Source: Rouxiella aceris
Lineage (GTDB): Bacteria > Pseudomonadota > Gammaproteobacteria > Enterobacterales > Enterobacteriaceae
NCBI RefSeq assembly: GCF_012933545.1
Contig: NZ_JAADJU010000004.1
Coordinates: 124,001-188,000, forward strand
Length of the DNA stretch: 64,000 nucleotides
Direction: 5' to 3'
A model generated the notes under the pieces. It did no database searches. It had not been told where the DNA came from and saw only the letters and a list, made by a program, of their open reading frames with translations. Shown in pieces: positions 19,596 through 29,791 of this stretch (position 1 is its first letter; every line of letters begins with the position of its first letter). The translations under genes were made by a program, and so were the position numbers.

Positions 19596-22500
19596 ATGAA
19601 AAGAATGTTGATTAACGCAACTCAGCAAGAAGAGTTGCGCGTTGCTCTTGTTGATGGACAGCGGCTCTACGATCTGGATATTGAAAGTCCCGGCCACGAG
19701 CAGAAAAAAGCGAATATTTACAAAGGTAAAATCACCCGCATAGAACCAAGTCTGGAAGCAGCATTTGTTGATTATGGTGCGGAACGACATGGTTTTCTCC
19801 CTCTAAAAGAAATCGCCCGCGAATACTTCCCTAATAATTACGCCTCTCATGGTCGTCCAAACATCAAAGATGTTCTGCGCGAAGGCCAGGAAGTGATTGT
19901 TCAGGTCGATAAAGAAGAACGTGGTAACAAAGGCGCAGCACTGACGACCTTTATCAGTCTGGCCGGTAGCTATTTAGTGTTAATGCCTAACAATCCGCGC
20001 GCTGGGGGTATTTCCCGCCGGATCGAAGGTGATGACCGTACCGAGTTAAAAGAAGCACTCTCCTCCTTGCAGCTTCCAGACGGCATGGGGCTTATCGTCC
20101 GCACCGCTGGCGTTGGCAAATCTGCAGAAGCTCTGCAGTGGGATTTAAGCTTCCGTTTAAAACACTGGGATGCCATCAAGAAAGCCGCAGAAGGCCGCCC
20201 GGCACCTTTCCTGATCCACCAGGAAAGCAACGTTATCGTTCGCGCCTTCCGTGATTATTTGCGTCCGGATATCGGCGAAATCCTTATCGATAACCCGAAA
20301 GTCCTCGAACTGGCCAAAGAGCACATCGCGGCTCTGGGTCGTCCTGATTTTAGCAGCAAGATCAAACCCTATATCGGTGAAATCCCGCTGTTTAGCCATT
20401 ACCAGATTGAGTCGCAGATCGAATCCGCTTTCCAGCGTGAAGTTCGCCTGCCTTCTGGCGGCTCGATTGTTATCGACAGCACCGAAGCCTTGACCGCCAT
20501 TGATATCAACTCGGCGCGCGCCACGCGTGGTAGTGATATCGAAGAAACCGCGTTCAATACCAACCTCGAAGCGGCAGACGAAATTGCCCGTCAATTGCGT
20601 TTGCGCGACCTCGGCGGCCTGATTGTTATCGACTATATCGATATGACGCCAGTGCGCCATCAGCGTGAAGTCGAAAACCGTCTGCGCGATGCGGTCCGCC
20701 AGGACCGTGCACGTATCCAGATTGGCCGCATTTCCCGCTTCGGCCTGCTGGAGATGTCACGCCAACGTTTGAGCCCTTCACTGGGAGAATCCACGCACCA
20801 CGTCTGCCCTCGCTGCGACGGTACAGGTACCGTGCGTGATAACGAGTCGTTGTCGCTGTCGATTCTGCGTTTGATCGAAGAAGAAGCGCTGAAAGAAAAC
20901 ACCAAAGAAGTCCATGCTATCGTGCCGGTGCCGATTGCCTCTTACCTGCTCAATGAAAAACGCGAGTCGGTGAATGCTATCGAGAAACGTCAGGGTGGCG
21001 TTCGCGCGGTGATCGTACCAAGCGAGCAGATGCAGACCCCGCACTACCACGTTCTGCGTGTACGCAAAGGCGAAGAGTGCACGGCACTGAGCTATCTGCT
21101 GCCGCAAATCCATGAAGCGGAAATGCTGCAACCTTCTGAAGAACTGCCTGCCGAGCGCAAACGTCCTGAGCAACCCGCTCTGGCAACCTTTGCTCTGCCA
21201 GCAGAAGTTCCTCCCTCTTACGAACAGCCTGATGCCAGCGTACAGCCGGAACAAACCCGCACCACAACGGTTAATACCGCGCCTGCTGCCGAAAAATCCG
21301 GTTTTATCAGCAAGCTGTTTAGTGGCCTGAAAAGCCTTTTTGCTTCCGAACCGCAGCCAGAAGTTAAACCGGCTGTCGTCGAAGAAGAAGCCAAGGTCGA
21401 AACAGAAACCACCGAAGGCGAAAATCGTCGTAACAGTGAACGTCGCAATCAGCGTCGCCAAAATGGTCGTCGCGATCGCAACGGTGAGCGCGGAGAACGT
21501 GGCGAACGCAATAACCGTGATAACCGTGGCGAAGGCCGCAGCGAATCTCGCGAAAACACCCGTGAGCCGCGTGAAGATCAACGTCGCAACCGTCGTAATC
21601 CTGAAGTGGTCGCCGATGCTGAAGTCCTGGTTCAGGATGCCGAGAATGCGGTGGCAAGCGAAGAGCAAGTCCAGCAGCAGCCTCGCCGTGAACGTGGCGA
21701 TCGCTCACGCCGTCGTCAGGGTCAGGAAGACAAACGTAAAGCGCCGCAGGAAGACAAGGTTGCTGAAGCTCCATTAGTGGAAGAAGTTGTCGCTGCCCCG
21801 GTAATCAGTGAAGATCTCGACGATCGTCCACAGGTACCAAGCCAACGTCGCCAGCGCCGTCAATTAACGCAGAAGGTTCGCTTTGAATCTGAAGTGGATC
21901 AGGATGTTGAAGATGCAGCTCAAATGCTGATCACTGGCGTTAAACCTGCTGAACGCAGTGTTGAACCAGAATCAGCGCCAGTAGCAGCAACGCCAGTTAC
22001 CGAGATAAGCAACGACACTGACGCTGAGGAAACTCAGGGTGAAAACAACCGTGAAAACGGTATGCCTCGCCGCTCACGTCGCTCACCGCGTCATCTGCGC
22101 GTTAGCGGTCAACGTCGTCGCCGTTATCGCGATGAGCGTTATCCGTCACAGTCGCCAATGCCGTTGGCCGGTGCCTTTGTGTCACCAGAAATGGCATCAG
22201 GTAAAGTGTGGATCACCTATCCGGTGGCGCAACCGGTTGAGCAGGTTCAGCCTCAGTTTGAAGCACAACAGCCGCAGAGTGAAGAACCGGTCGCAGAAGC
22301 TGCCGCCGTGTTAACCACTCAGGTTGAAATTGCCAAGGGAAACACACCGGTTACCACCGATGTCACGCCGGTAACGCCTGCGGCACCAAGCGTGCAACCG
22401 TCTGAGCATTCGCATTCCGTCGCCTCGGCGCCAGTTTCCGAACAGCAGACCGAAGCCGTGAAAGCACCTGAGCCTGCAGCCGAAGTCGAAGCACCGACAG

Positions 22501-23051
22501 CCGTTGCTGAACCAGAGATTGTTGAGCCTGTCACTCTTGACAGCGTAGAAACGGTCAGCGAAGCGCCAGTACCAACGGAACCGCAAGTGGTTGAGCCAGA
22601 AGTTCTGGCACCCGTGGTTAGTGAGCCTGAAGTTGTAGAACCTGTTGCTGAAGTTGAAGTTGAAGTTACCGAGGTTGATCAGCCGATCGCCGAAGTGGCC
22701 GAGCCGCAAACTGCTGAAGCCCAGACCGCAACGGCTGACATTCCGGCTGTGCCAGAAGTAACGCCAACTGCTGTCGAAATCCCGCAAGTGACCCCTGCCG
22801 CAGTGGTTAGCGAAGTGCAGAAAGCACCAGCCATCGACAAAGATGCCGTCACTGCAGCGCAGATGCGTCAGGAAAAACATGCTACTGCGCCGATGACCAA
22901 AGCACCGGCACCAGCCTACGTTGCAGAAGCTCCGCGCTTAAGCGATTGGGTTCGTCCCGAGTTTGACTTTACCGGCAAAGGTTCTGCCGGTGGCCATGCC
23001 GCAGCAAGCGCAGCGACAGCACCGGCAACCAAGCCGGAAATGCCGCAGTAA
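19596..23051 (+). CDS. rne: Ribonuclease E
   Basis: Essential endoribonuclease and degradosome scaffold, 1151 residues (about 90 longer than E. coli). The catalytic half (1-520) is nearly identical to E. coli: S1 domain, 5' sensor, DNase I-like domain with [11 protein letters not shown], and the zinc-link CPRC near 404-407. The C-terminal half is disordered: an amphipathic membrane segment around [13 protein letters not shown], Arg-rich RNA-binding regions including [19 protein letters not shown] (the RhlB/RNA site), a long Pro/Glu/Val-rich spacer, and a C-terminal PNPase-binding tail ([15 protein letters not shown]). The extra length lies in the acidic spacer, which contains imprecise VEPEV-type repeats. 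Confidence 0.98.
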   Translation: MKRMLINATQQEELRVALVDGQRLYDLDIESPGHEQKKANIYKGKITRIEPSLEAAFVDYGAERHGFLPLKEIAREYFPNNYASHGRPNIKDVLREGQEVIVQVDKEERGNKGAALTTFISLAGSYLVLMPNNPRAGGISRRIEGDDRTELKEALSSLQLPDGMGLIVRTAGVGKSAEALQWDLSFRLKHWDAIKKAAEGRPAPFLIHQESNVIVRAFRDYLRPDIGEILIDNPKVLELAKEHIAALGRPDFSSKIKPYIGEIPLFSHYQIESQIESAFQREVRLPSGGSIVIDSTEALTAIDINSARATRGSDIEETAFNTNLEAADEIARQLRLRDLGGLIVIDYIDMTPVRHQREVENRLRDAVRQDRARIQIGRISRFGLLEMSRQRLSPSLGESTHHVCPRCDGTGTVRDNESLSLSILRLIEEEALKENTKEVHAIVPVPIASYLLNEKRESVNAIEKRQGGVRAVIVPSEQMQTPHYHVLRVRKGEECTALSYLLPQIHEAEMLQPSEELPAERKRPEQPALATFALPAEVPPSYEQPDASVQPEQTRTTTVNTAPAAEKSGFISKLFSGLKSLFASEPQPEVKPAVVEEEAKVETETTEGENRRNSERRNQRRQNGRRDRNGERGERGERNNRDNRGEGRSESRENTREPREDQRRNRRNPEVVADAEVLVQDAENAVASEEQVQQQPRRERGDRSRRRQGQEDKRKAPQEDKVAEAPLVEEVVAAPVISEDLDDRPQVPSQRRQRRQLTQKVRFESEVDQDVEDAAQMLITGVKPAERSVEPESAPVAATPVTEISNDTDAEETQGENNRENGMPRRSRRSPRHLRVSGQRRRRYRDERYPSQSPMPLAGAFVSPEMASGKVWITYPVAQPVEQVQPQFEAQQPQSEEPVAEAAAVLTTQVEIAKGNTPVTTDVTPVTPAAPSVQPSEHSHSVASAPVSEQQTEAVKAPEPAAEVEAPTAVAEPEIVEPVTLDSVETVSEAPVPTEPQVVEPEVLAPVVSEPEVVEPVAEVEVEVTEVDQPIAEVAEPQTAEAQTATADIPAVPEVTPTAVEIPQVTPAAVVSEVQKAPAIDKDAVTAAQMRQEKHATAPMTKAPAPAYVAEAPRLSDWVRPEFDFTGKGSAGGHAAASAATAPATKPEMPQ

Positions 23052-23088
23052 ACTGAAAGTCATTGCCGGTTGCGATTGACCGGTAGTA

Positions 23089-23130
23089 AAAACCCGCCAT
23101 TGAGCAGTAGGTCAATTGGCGGGTTTTTTT
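23089..23130 (+). terminator. Terminator of rne
   Basis: AAACCCGCCAATTG-type inverted repeat (AAAACCCGCCATTG and CAATTGGCGGGTTTTTTT) lies 38 bases after the rne stop, with seven Ts. Confidence 0.9.
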
Positions 23131-23163
23131 ATGATTAGCGCAGTAGGGAACAAGAGCAGAGGG

Positions 23164-23451
23164 TCAGGCCAGTACTTTCATTTTTTTGATTTCAATTTTT
23201 TCCAGTTTACCCTCAAGCTGACTGACAAAATGCTTAAAATGTTCGGTGTCTTCGTGCTGGGCAACAGCTTCTTCTGAACGCCAGCGTTCATAAAATATAA
23301 AACTGTTACTGCTGCCAATTTCTCGATGTAAATCATATTGCAGGCAGCCTAACTCTTCGCGGCTGGCGGCAACGATGGTCAGCAATGTCTGGGTCACTTC
23401 TTCAACAAATTCAGGTTTTACGGTCAGTGGGGCAACGATTCTAACTTCCAT
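23164..23451 (-). CDS. Putative quinol monooxygenase / ABM domain protein
   Basis: A 95-residue protein with the antibiotic-biosynthesis-monooxygenase fold: RIVAPLTVKPEF at the N terminus, GCLQYDLHRE, then FIFYERWRSEEAVAQHE, the usual ABM strand order. Relatives such as E. coli YgiN oxidise quinols without cofactor. It is a single-gene unit, convergent with rne and divergent from pyrC. The substrate is unknown and the call is by family resemblance only. Confidence 0.8.
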   Translation of the reverse strand: MEVRIVAPLTVKPEFVEEVTQTLLTIVAASREELGCLQYDLHREIGSSNSFIFYERWRSEEAVAQHEDTEHFKHFVSQLEGKLEKIEIKKMKVLA

Positions 23452-23678
23452 AATTTTAACTCCTGTATAATGAATTTGATTATTTTACAGCCGGTATTAC
23501 TTAGCCACTGCTAATCATTAACCTCTACTATGACCCCGCAACGGTATTGATTTCAACGTTAACTTAACAAAGTAATGCATCCGTTTGAGTTTACGCTTAT
23601 CCTTATACCCCGCCGTTAATGCTCCCATTACTGCACCTGATCCGAACGTCTTGTCTCTCAATGCCGGAGTTTTGTCCC

Positions 23679-24728
23679 ATGACCGCAATACCGCAAGTTT
23701 TAAAAATACGCCGTCCCGATGACTGGCATATCCACCTTCGCGACGACGCCGTGCTGAGTACAGTATTGCCGTTTACCAGTGAGATTTTTGGTCGCGCGAT
23801 TGTCATGCCCAATCTGACACCGCCGATCACCAGCGTTGATGCCGCCATTGCCTACCGTGCCCGCATTACCGCCGCCATTCCTGCCGAACATCAATTTACG
23901 CCACTGCTGACTTGCTACCTGACCGACACGCTGGATCCTGCCGAGCTATCGCGCGGTTTTGAACAAGGGGTATTTACGGCTGCGAAGCTTTATCCGGCCA
24001 ACGCCACCACCAACTCCAGTCACGGCGTCACCAATATTCAGGCTATTTATCCGCTGCTGGCGTGCATGCAAAAAATTGGCATGCCTTTATTGGTCCACGG
24101 CGAAGTCACCCATGCCGATGTGGATATTTTTGATCGCGAAGCGCGTTTTATCGATGAAGTGATGGAACCACTACGCCGCCAGTTCCCGGAACTGAAAGTG
24201 GTGTTTGAGCATATTACGACCAAAGAAGCTGCGCAGTATGTACAAAACGGCAACCGCTATCTGGCGGCCACCATCACGCCGCAGCATTTAATGTTTAACC
24301 GCAATCATATGTTGGTCGGTGGTGTACGCCCGCATCTGTTTTGCCTGCCCATTCTCAAACGTAATATCCACCAGCAGGCGCTGCGTGAAATTATCGCCAG
24401 CGGCAACGATCGTTTCTTCCTCGGTACTGACTCGGCCCCGCACTCCAGGCATCTGAAAGAGTCGAGCTGTGGTTGTGCGGGTTGCTTCAATGCTCCGCTG
24501 GCGCTGTCAGCCTATGCGACGGTATTTGAAGAAATGAACGCTCTCGACCATTTTGAAGCCTTCTGCTCCGAAAATGGCCCGCGCTTCTATGGCCTGCCGC
24601 TGAATGAAGGCAGCGTCGAGCTCACGCGCACGCCGGTGACGCAGCCCGAGTCCATCCCACTGGGCAAAGATTCCATTGTCCCTTTCCTGGCGGGACAAAC
24701 CCTGAACTGGAAAGTCACTGCCTGCTAA
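23679..24728 (+). CDS. pyrC: Dihydroorotase
   Basis: Zinc amidohydrolase of pyrimidine synthesis. Metal ligands: DWHIHLRDD near residue 15, the carboxylated lysine in [12 protein letters not shown] near 103, HGEVTH near 140, VFEHITTK near 177, and the aspartate in [10 protein letters not shown] near 251. ATG at 23679 gives 349 residues and the family start [17 protein letters not shown]; the 20-codon upstream extension is not conserved. The leader just before the start contains CCGGAG, and in E. coli pyrC start-site choice at such a CCGG tunes expression to CTP supply, but I cannot show that here. Confidence 0.96.
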   Translation: MTAIPQVLKIRRPDDWHIHLRDDAVLSTVLPFTSEIFGRAIVMPNLTPPITSVDAAIAYRARITAAIPAEHQFTPLLTCYLTDTLDPAELSRGFEQGVFTAAKLYPANATTNSSHGVTNIQAIYPLLACMQKIGMPLLVHGEVTHADVDIFDREARFIDEVMEPLRRQFPELKVVFEHITTKEAAQYVQNGNRYLAATITPQHLMFNRNHMLVGGVRPHLFCLPILKRNIHQQALREIIASGNDRFFLGTDSAPHSRHLKESSCGCAGCFNAPLALSAYATVFEEMNALDHFEAFCSENGPRFYGLPLNEGSVELTRTPVTQPESIPLGKDSIVPFLAGQTLNWKVTAC

Positions 24729-24736
24729 CTTACTGT

Positions 24737-24780
24737 CGTAAAATAAACCGGAAGCGATGTTTGCTTTCGGTTTATTTTAC
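24737..24780 (+). terminator. Terminator of pyrC
   Basis: GTAAAATAAACCGGAAGC, a 7-base loop and GCTTTCGGTTTATTTTAC form a stem of about 18 pairs with one mismatch, beginning within 10 bases of the pyrC stop. The AT-rich outer stem supplies the U tract. Confidence 0.8.
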
Positions 24781-24805
24781 GCAGCGCTTGCTCTTACAAA
24801 AATAA

Positions 24806-24821
24806 CTGTATATATTCACAG
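24806..24821. promoter_or_regulatory. LexA (SOS) box of dinI
   Basis: CTGTATATATTCACAG matches the LexA consensus CTGT-N8-ACAG with an AT-rich core. It is 25 bases upstream of the dinI start, overlapping the expected promoter. dinI is a classic SOS gene, so this is a strong functional match. Confidence 0.92.
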
Positions 24822-24845
24822 TATAAATTATACGGAGGAGCAATT

Positions 24846-25097
24846 ATGCGTATTGAAGTCTGTATCGATAAGAAAAAACCGTTGCCGGTTGGCGCACTGG
24901 AAGCCCTGTCAGGGGAACTGAGCAACCGTATCAACAAAAAATTTTCCGACAGCAATAATAGCGTGCAGGTACGTTATGCCGGTGCCAACAGTTTGTCGGT
25001 ACTGGGTGGTGCCAAAACAGATAAAGATATTATTGAAGAAATTTTGCAGGAAACCTGGGAAAGCGCCGACGACTGGTTCTCGGCCGATACGCAGTAA
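24846..25097 (+). CDS. dinI: DNA damage-inducible protein DinI
   Basis: An 83-residue acidic protein that modulates RecA filaments and slows UmuD cleavage. The family N terminus MRIEVCIDKK, the LSGELSNRI helix and the C-terminal acidic helix (EEILQETWESADDWF) are present. It is preceded by a GGAGG ribosome-binding site and the LexA box. It follows pyrC in the same order as in E. coli. Confidence 0.96.
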   Translation: MRIEVCIDKKKPLPVGALEALSGELSNRINKKFSDSNNSVQVRYAGANSLSVLGGAKTDKDIIEEILQETWESADDWFSADTQ

Positions 25098-25201
25098 CAC
25101 TGCCGGTTTTCAAGCTGCAACAGCGTCGCTATGGGTGTTTACTGGCACGCTGCAAGGTGAAAATTAATAATAATCAGGCCTCAATGGCCATTAGTCTCTT
25201 C

Positions 25202-25227
25202 GCCGGGCGTCGCTGTCCGGCTTTTTT
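25202..25227 (+). terminator. Terminator after dinI
   Basis: GCCGGGC-GTCGCT-GTCCGGC followed by six Ts, about 105 bases past the dinI stop. The stem is seven pairs with one G-U. The remaining sequence up to bssS (25228-25409) is AT-rich and holds the bssS promoter; I see no other gene in it. Confidence 0.75.
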
Positions 25228-25409
25228 ATCTGCTCAAAATTTCCGCAAAAATGCCATAAATGGTAGCCAAAAAACTTTTTTACAACTAAATAGGGGATTT
25301 TTGTCCCAAAAAACCAAAAAATGCTTATACTTACGTAGCTCACTTGATAATGGGCCGCATTGATCCTCGTTAGTCACTCATGCTAGTCACTACAACATAA
25401 GGGGTCTAT

Positions 25410-25664
25410 ATGGACAGAAATGACGAAGTTATTCAGACACACCCGCTTGTTGGCTGGGATATCAGTACCGTAGATTCCTACGACGCAATGATGATACGTC
25501 TTCATTACCTGTCTTCAAAAGACCAAACGCCAGAAGATGCTCAGGTAGATAGAACGCTATGGTTAACTACCGACGTAGCAAGACAACTTATCAATATTCT
25601 TGAAGCTGGCATAGAAAAGATCGAATCACACGAGTTCCATTACATTGACCAAAGAAAACACTAA
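25410..25664 (+). CDS. bssS: Biofilm regulator BssS
   Basis: An 84-residue cytoplasmic protein matching E. coli BssS: HPLVGWDISTVDSYDAMMIR and TLWLTTDVARQLINILEAGI are the conserved blocks. BssS has been linked to biofilm formation and indole/AI-2 signalling, though its biochemical activity is unknown. It has AAGGGG upstream and its own terminator. It sits between dinI and solA as in E. coli. Confidence 0.94.
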   Translation: MDRNDEVIQTHPLVGWDISTVDSYDAMMIRLHYLSSKDQTPEDAQVDRTLWLTTDVARQLINILEAGIEKIESHEFHYIDQRKH

Positions 25665-25681
25665 ACAAAATCAGCAAATCC

Positions 25682-25716
25682 AGGGCACCTGACAACTCGC
25701 TGGCAGGTGCCTTTTT
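25682..25716 (+). terminator. Terminator of bssS
   Basis: AGGGCACCTG, a loop, CAGGTGCCTTTTT: a nine-pair stem with five Ts, 18 bases after the bssS stop. Confidence 0.9.
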
Positions 25717-25806
25717 AATCCCCCCCTTCTCTATTGCCATTCCCCCTGTAAAGTCTCTATCATGCGCTAACCCGTTTATTATAATTTTGTTAAGGACTCT
25801 TATCGC

Positions 25807-26922
25807 ATGGATTATGACCTGATTGTGGTTGGCAGCGGTTCCGTGGGTGCTGCTGCGGGGTTTTATGCCACACGCGCCGGACTAAAAGTATTAATGATCG
25901 ATAGCGCCATGCCGCCGCATCAGGCAGGCAGTCATCATGGCGAAACCCGATTGATACGCCATGCCTACGGTGAAGGTGCACGCTATGTGCCACTGGTTTT
26001 GCGCGCCCAGGCGCTGTGGAATGAGTTGGCGCTATTGACCGAGGAAGAGATTTTCCGCTCATGCGGGGTGGTGAATATCGGTCCGCAAGGTTCGGAATTC
26101 ATTGCCAATGTAAAAGCCAGTGCCACGGAATTCAACCTTAATACGCAACCCCTCACTGCCGAGCAAATCCGCCACAAATGGCCATTGCTGAATGTTCCTG
26201 ATGGTTATAGCGGGGTTTTTGAACCGGATTCAGGTTATCTGCATTGCGAAAAAGCCATTAGCGGTTATATCAAACTGGCCAGAGAAGCGGGTTGTGCCCA
26301 GTTGTTTAACTGCCCGGTCGAGAGCATCCGCTATGAAGATGACTTCGCCGTGGTTAGCACCAAAGATGGCGAATACCGCGGCCGCAAACTGGCATTAACC
26401 GCCGGTACCTGGGTAAAAAAACTGCTGCCTTCCCTCCCGATCACCCCGATGCGAAAAGTCTTTGCCTGGCATCAGGCCGATGGTCGTTATAGCGAAGAAA
26501 ACCATTTCCCGGCCTTTACCGTCGAAACCCTGGCTGGCGATCAGTTTTATGGTTTTCCTGCGGTAAAAGATAGCCTGAAACTGGGTAAGCATAATGGCGG
26601 CCAGCCGATTGACTCTGCTGAGCAGCGCGTACCCTTTGGTAGTGTGGCAGAAGATGGCCGCGAGGTTTTTGGCTTTCTGCGTCAATTCCTGCCCGGCGTA
26701 GGCGTTTGCCTGCACGGTGCTGCTTGCACTTATGACCTCACCGCCGATGAAGATTTTATTATTGACCGCTTACCCGAGCACGGCAACACACTGGTCATTA
26801 CCGGCTTAAGCGGTCATGGTTTCAAGTTTGCCAGCGCACTTGGTGAAATTGTCTCGCTATTTGCCAGCGATCGACCGTACAAAACCGATTTATCCCCTTT
26901 CTCACTGGCTCGTTTTAAATAA
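25807..26922 (+). CDS. solA: N-methyl-L-tryptophan oxidase
   Basis: Sarcosine-oxidase-family flavoenzyme, 371 residues, with covalent FAD in the family. The N-terminal dinucleotide-binding motif [12 protein letters not shown] (residues 7-18), the [15 protein letters not shown] segment, and a cysteine in [11 protein letters not shown] as the probable FAD attachment region are visible. It demethylates N-methyltryptophan and, slowly, sarcosine. It follows bssS in conserved order and is monocistronic. Confidence 0.93.
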   Translation: MDYDLIVVGSGSVGAAAGFYATRAGLKVLMIDSAMPPHQAGSHHGETRLIRHAYGEGARYVPLVLRAQALWNELALLTEEEIFRSCGVVNIGPQGSEFIANVKASATEFNLNTQPLTAEQIRHKWPLLNVPDGYSGVFEPDSGYLHCEKAISGYIKLAREAGCAQLFNCPVESIRYEDDFAVVSTKDGEYRGRKLALTAGTWVKKLLPSLPITPMRKVFAWHQADGRYSEENHFPAFTVETLAGDQFYGFPAVKDSLKLGKHNGGQPIDSAEQRVPFGSVAEDGREVFGFLRQFLPGVGVCLHGAACTYDLTADEDFIIDRLPEHGNTLVITGLSGHGFKFASALGEIVSLFASDRPYKTDLSPFSLARFK

Positions 26923-26936
26923 GCGCAACCAGTAAT

Positions 26937-26977
26937 AATCAATTTCTCGCCACCAGTCGGTTGGCGGGAAATTGATT
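26937..26977 (+). terminator. Terminator-like hairpin after solA
   Basis: AATCAATTTC-CGCCA and TGGCG-GAAATTGATT pair over about 15 bases, 15 bases after the solA stop. A T run follows only loosely (GTGTTTTTATTT further on), so termination is likely but not certain. Confidence 0.65.
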
Positions 26978-27112
26978 TGCGAAGTGTTTTTATTTCACTT
27001 TCTTGATACCACTATTTGACATCCGCCATTATAAAAACATATCCTTCATTTGTAAGATCACAGGAGTGATCGCAGCCCTCTCCCTCGTAAAAATGAAACA
27101 AGGAAGTTATTT

Positions 27113-27772
27113 ATGAAAATACTTATCGTTGAACCCTGTGGTTTCATGCGCTTGGGCATGTTTTCCCTGCTAATCGATCACCCCCAAATTGATGTAATGG
27201 ATGTTGAGGATCTCGCGCAATCAATAGATTTGGCCTCTGATTTCAACCCAGATATAATATTCGTGAATATGACAAGCCACTGTCATTACACTGACGTCGA
27301 TCCTGTGATCAATAGTTTTTTAAATTTAAGACACACCAGCACCATTTATTGTTATCTGGATACCAGTTACCCGGAAAGTGATGAACCTGTTATGGTGGCC
27401 GATAACTTTTTTATCTTTAAAAAACAGAATATTAGCAGCATATTACAGCAAGCCATCGATCTCTCTGGCACACCGTTACCGGTCAAATATAGCCCGGTGC
27501 CTTTTTCGCTGTTCAGCGATCAGGAAATATTGGTCATGAACTACTGGATGGCGGAAATGCCCAACTATCGTATCGCCAGAAAACTCAACATCAGTGACAG
27601 AACCGTCTATGTCCATAAAAGGCATATTACACAAAAGATTAAAGTGCGAAATCGCCTGGAGTTTTGTTTTATATATAATCTGATTAAATACTTTTATTGG
27701 CCGATCAATCCGTTAGCGATACGACCACTGAGTCGACAAACCAAAAGTGATATTTTGACCTTAATTCGTTAA
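27113..27772 (+). CDS. LuxR-family regulator with degenerate receiver (RcsA/BglJ-like)
   Basis: A 219-residue protein with a receiver-like N-terminal domain (1-130) and a LuxR/GerE helix-turn-helix near residues 140-195 (RIARKLNISDRTVYVHKRHI). The phosphorylation site is lost: DIIFVNMTS has N52 where receivers have aspartate. This pattern is typical of the RcsA, BglJ, YjjQ and EcpR group, which work as phosphorylation-independent partners, often with RcsB. Codon use and base composition are more AT-rich than neighbours, and the gene interrupts the E. coli order between solA and trhO, which suggests acquisition. It has an AAGGAAG ribosome-binding site. Target genes are unknown. Confidence 0.8.
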   Translation: MKILIVEPCGFMRLGMFSLLIDHPQIDVMDVEDLAQSIDLASDFNPDIIFVNMTSHCHYTDVDPVINSFLNLRHTSTIYCYLDTSYPESDEPVMVADNFFIFKKQNISSILQQAIDLSGTPLPVKYSPVPFSLFSDQEILVMNYWMAEMPNYRIARKLNISDRTVYVHKRHITQKIKVRNRLEFCFIYNLIKYFYWPINPLAIRPLSRQTKSDILTLIR

Positions 27773-27795
27773 ATTATAATTATAAAGTTTATTTT

Positions 27796-27827
27796 AAAAT
27801 GGCTATTCAAATGAATAGCCATTTTCT
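27796..27827. terminator. Bidirectional terminator between the LuxR gene and the ProP-like gene
   Basis: AAAATGGCTATTC-AAAT-GAATAGCCATTTT is a perfect 13-pair stem with A and T flanks on both sides. It lies between two converging genes and can serve both. Confidence 0.9.
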
Positions 27828-27841
27828 ACTGACGTTAATTA

Positions 27842-29335
27842 TTAATGCGACGAAGTATTATCACTGACATTAATTTTAGCTGCTTCGGCTTTTTTTCTGC
27901 GCAAATGTAATTTGTTTAATAATTTTTTAGCTTCTTCTTTGGTTGCCACTGCAGGAGCCGAACCAATTAACGGTTTTTGCGCTGTCTCCTTTAAAGAAAA
28001 TACAGTAATGGCACCAATCAGCGCCGCCGCCATAAGATAGTAGGCAGGAACCAATACATTACCGGTGACTGATACCAGCCAGGACGTCACCAGTGGCGTG
28101 GTGCCGCCAAACAGGGAAACCGAAATATTAAAGCCGATGGCCAACGCACTGTACCGCGTATTGGTGGTAAAGAGTGCCGGAAGCGCCGCCGGCATGGTGC
28201 CACTAAAGAAAGTATGCAAGATCCCAAGCAACATCAGGCCGCAAAATACGCCGATCATGCCGCCCTGCCCAATCAGCAACAGCGCAGGGATCGCCAATAT
28301 GATAAGGCCGATGGCACCGGCAAGCAGTACCGGTTTTCGACCCAGGCGGTCATTCCAGAAACCCAGCACCAGGGTCAGGGGCATCATGATAAACATCACC
28401 ACCACAATCAGCATCAGACCACTTAGCTCACTCAGTCCCAGCACGCTGGTCAGATAGCTTGGCATATATGAGGTGAGCATATAGTTCGATACGTTAAACA
28501 GCAGCACCAGGCCAATACACTGCATCATCGGACGCCAGTATTGACGCAACATTTCAAACAGCGTCTGGCGCGGCTTACTCTCTTCAATTTGTTCCTGCTT
28601 TTCCATATGCTTTTGGAAGGCTGGGGTTTCTTCCAGCTTAAGTCGGATATACAAACCAAACAGGCCTAAAGGTGCAGCAATAAAGAACGGGATACGCCAG
28701 CCCCAAGACAGTAACTGTTCGGCAGACATAAAGGCGGTCAATGCCGTCACCAGACCCGCCCCCAGCAAGTAGCCGCCAAAAGTACCAAACTCCAGCCAAC
28801 TCCCCATAAATCCCCGGCGCTTATCGGTGGAGTATTCGGCAATAAAGGTGGCCGCACCGCCATATTCACCACCAGTGGAGAATCCCTGCACCAGACGCGC
28901 AATTAGCAACAGGATCGGCGCGGCAATACCAATGCTGGCATAGCTCGGGATCAGACCGATAGAAAATGTCCCTACGGCCATCATAATCATGGTAAAGGCC
29001 AGCACTTTCTGACGGCCTATTTTGTCGCCTAATGGACCAAAAACCAGCCCACCGAGCGGACGTACCAAAAAGGCGGCCGCGAAGGTGGCAAAAGTGGCGA
29101 TCAGCTGCGCGGAAGCACTGCCGCTGGGGAAGAAAACGTGGCCGATGGTCACCGCTAAAAAACTGTAGACGCCAAAATCGAACCACTCCATGGCATTACC
29201 CAGAGCGGCAGCCCCGACGGCACGGTTAAGCATTTTTCGGTCGACAATGGTGATGTCGTCAAGCGTCAGCTCGGGCTTGCTACGCTTACGCCAAAATTTG
29301 ATGTGTGAAGTATGAGATTCCGTTGAATCCTTCAT
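27842..29335 (-). CDS. ProP-like MFS proton symporter
   Basis: A 497-residue major facilitator of the metabolite:H+ symporter group. It has 12 predicted membrane segments and close similarity to E. coli ProP (proline/betaine), including LGNAMEWFDFGVYSF, GDKIGRQKVL and QGFSTGGEYGGA. The C-terminal tail (KEEAKKLLNKLHLRRKKAEAAK) is basic and lacks the heptad coiled coil that sets the osmotic set-point of E. coli ProP, so it may be a constitutive or differently tuned homologue. The substrate (betaine, proline, or another zwitterion or organic acid) is not decided by sequence. Confidence 0.8.
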   Translation of the reverse strand: MKDSTESHTSHIKFWRKRSKPELTLDDITIVDRKMLNRAVGAAALGNAMEWFDFGVYSFLAVTIGHVFFPSGSASAQLIATFATFAAAFLVRPLGGLVFGPLGDKIGRQKVLAFTMIMMAVGTFSIGLIPSYASIGIAAPILLLIARLVQGFSTGGEYGGAATFIAEYSTDKRRGFMGSWLEFGTFGGYLLGAGLVTALTAFMSAEQLLSWGWRIPFFIAAPLGLFGLYIRLKLEETPAFQKHMEKQEQIEESKPRQTLFEMLRQYWRPMMQCIGLVLLFNVSNYMLTSYMPSYLTSVLGLSELSGLMLIVVVMFIMMPLTLVLGFWNDRLGRKPVLLAGAIGLIILAIPALLLIGQGGMIGVFCGLMLLGILHTFFSGTMPAALPALFTTNTRYSALAIGFNISVSLFGGTTPLVTSWLVSVTGNVLVPAYYLMAAALIGAITVFSLKETAQKPLIGSAPAVATKEEAKKLLNKLHLRRKKAEAAKINVSDNTSSH

Positions 29336-29755
29336 AAAATGACCTCTGATGTTGCAAACATTATGATCAATGCAGCACCATAGCTTTCGCTTCCCTGGTA
29401 ATTGGTTGACTCGATGGCTGATGAGAAAGATGAAGCGACAGCTATGCAGCAGCGTTTATTATTCACTAAATTTAATCGTTAACATGGTATAAAAAACCAT
29501 GCCACAATTATTTTTACGATGCATATTTACATAGATTTAACCTATACAAAAACCTAATCCTGGTCAAGTTTGCTGTATATATTGACATATCACCCTCTGT
29601 AAACCCGGAGGGGCCATACTGGCAAAATGATAGCTAACCATATGATTATAAAAATTTATTTTTATAAAACCCTTAAGATAGCATCGGATTAACAACCTGT
29701 TTTACTTAAGTATAGTCAGCGCCATGCTGGGTTGATAATTAATTTATTTTGATAA
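29336..29755. other. AT-rich intergenic region upstream of the ProP-like gene
   Basis: About 420 bases, strongly AT-rich from 29480 on, with no plausible ORF. It should contain the promoter of the ProP-like gene. AT richness together with the neighbouring AT-rich LuxR gene hints at H-NS binding, but I cannot prove this. Confidence 0.5.
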
Positions 29756-29791
29756 AATGTCATATTTCGCAGCAACAATTCACAGCGCAAA

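Noticed and set aside
20157-20660. Long minus-strand ORFs within rne and in several other genes
   Set aside because: They are antisense shadows of conserved coding sequence with no ribosome-binding site or family similarity.
23560-23600. Possible PurR site upstream of pyrC
   Set aside because: The CCGTTTG segment matches only one half of the ACGCAAACGTTTGC-type operator.
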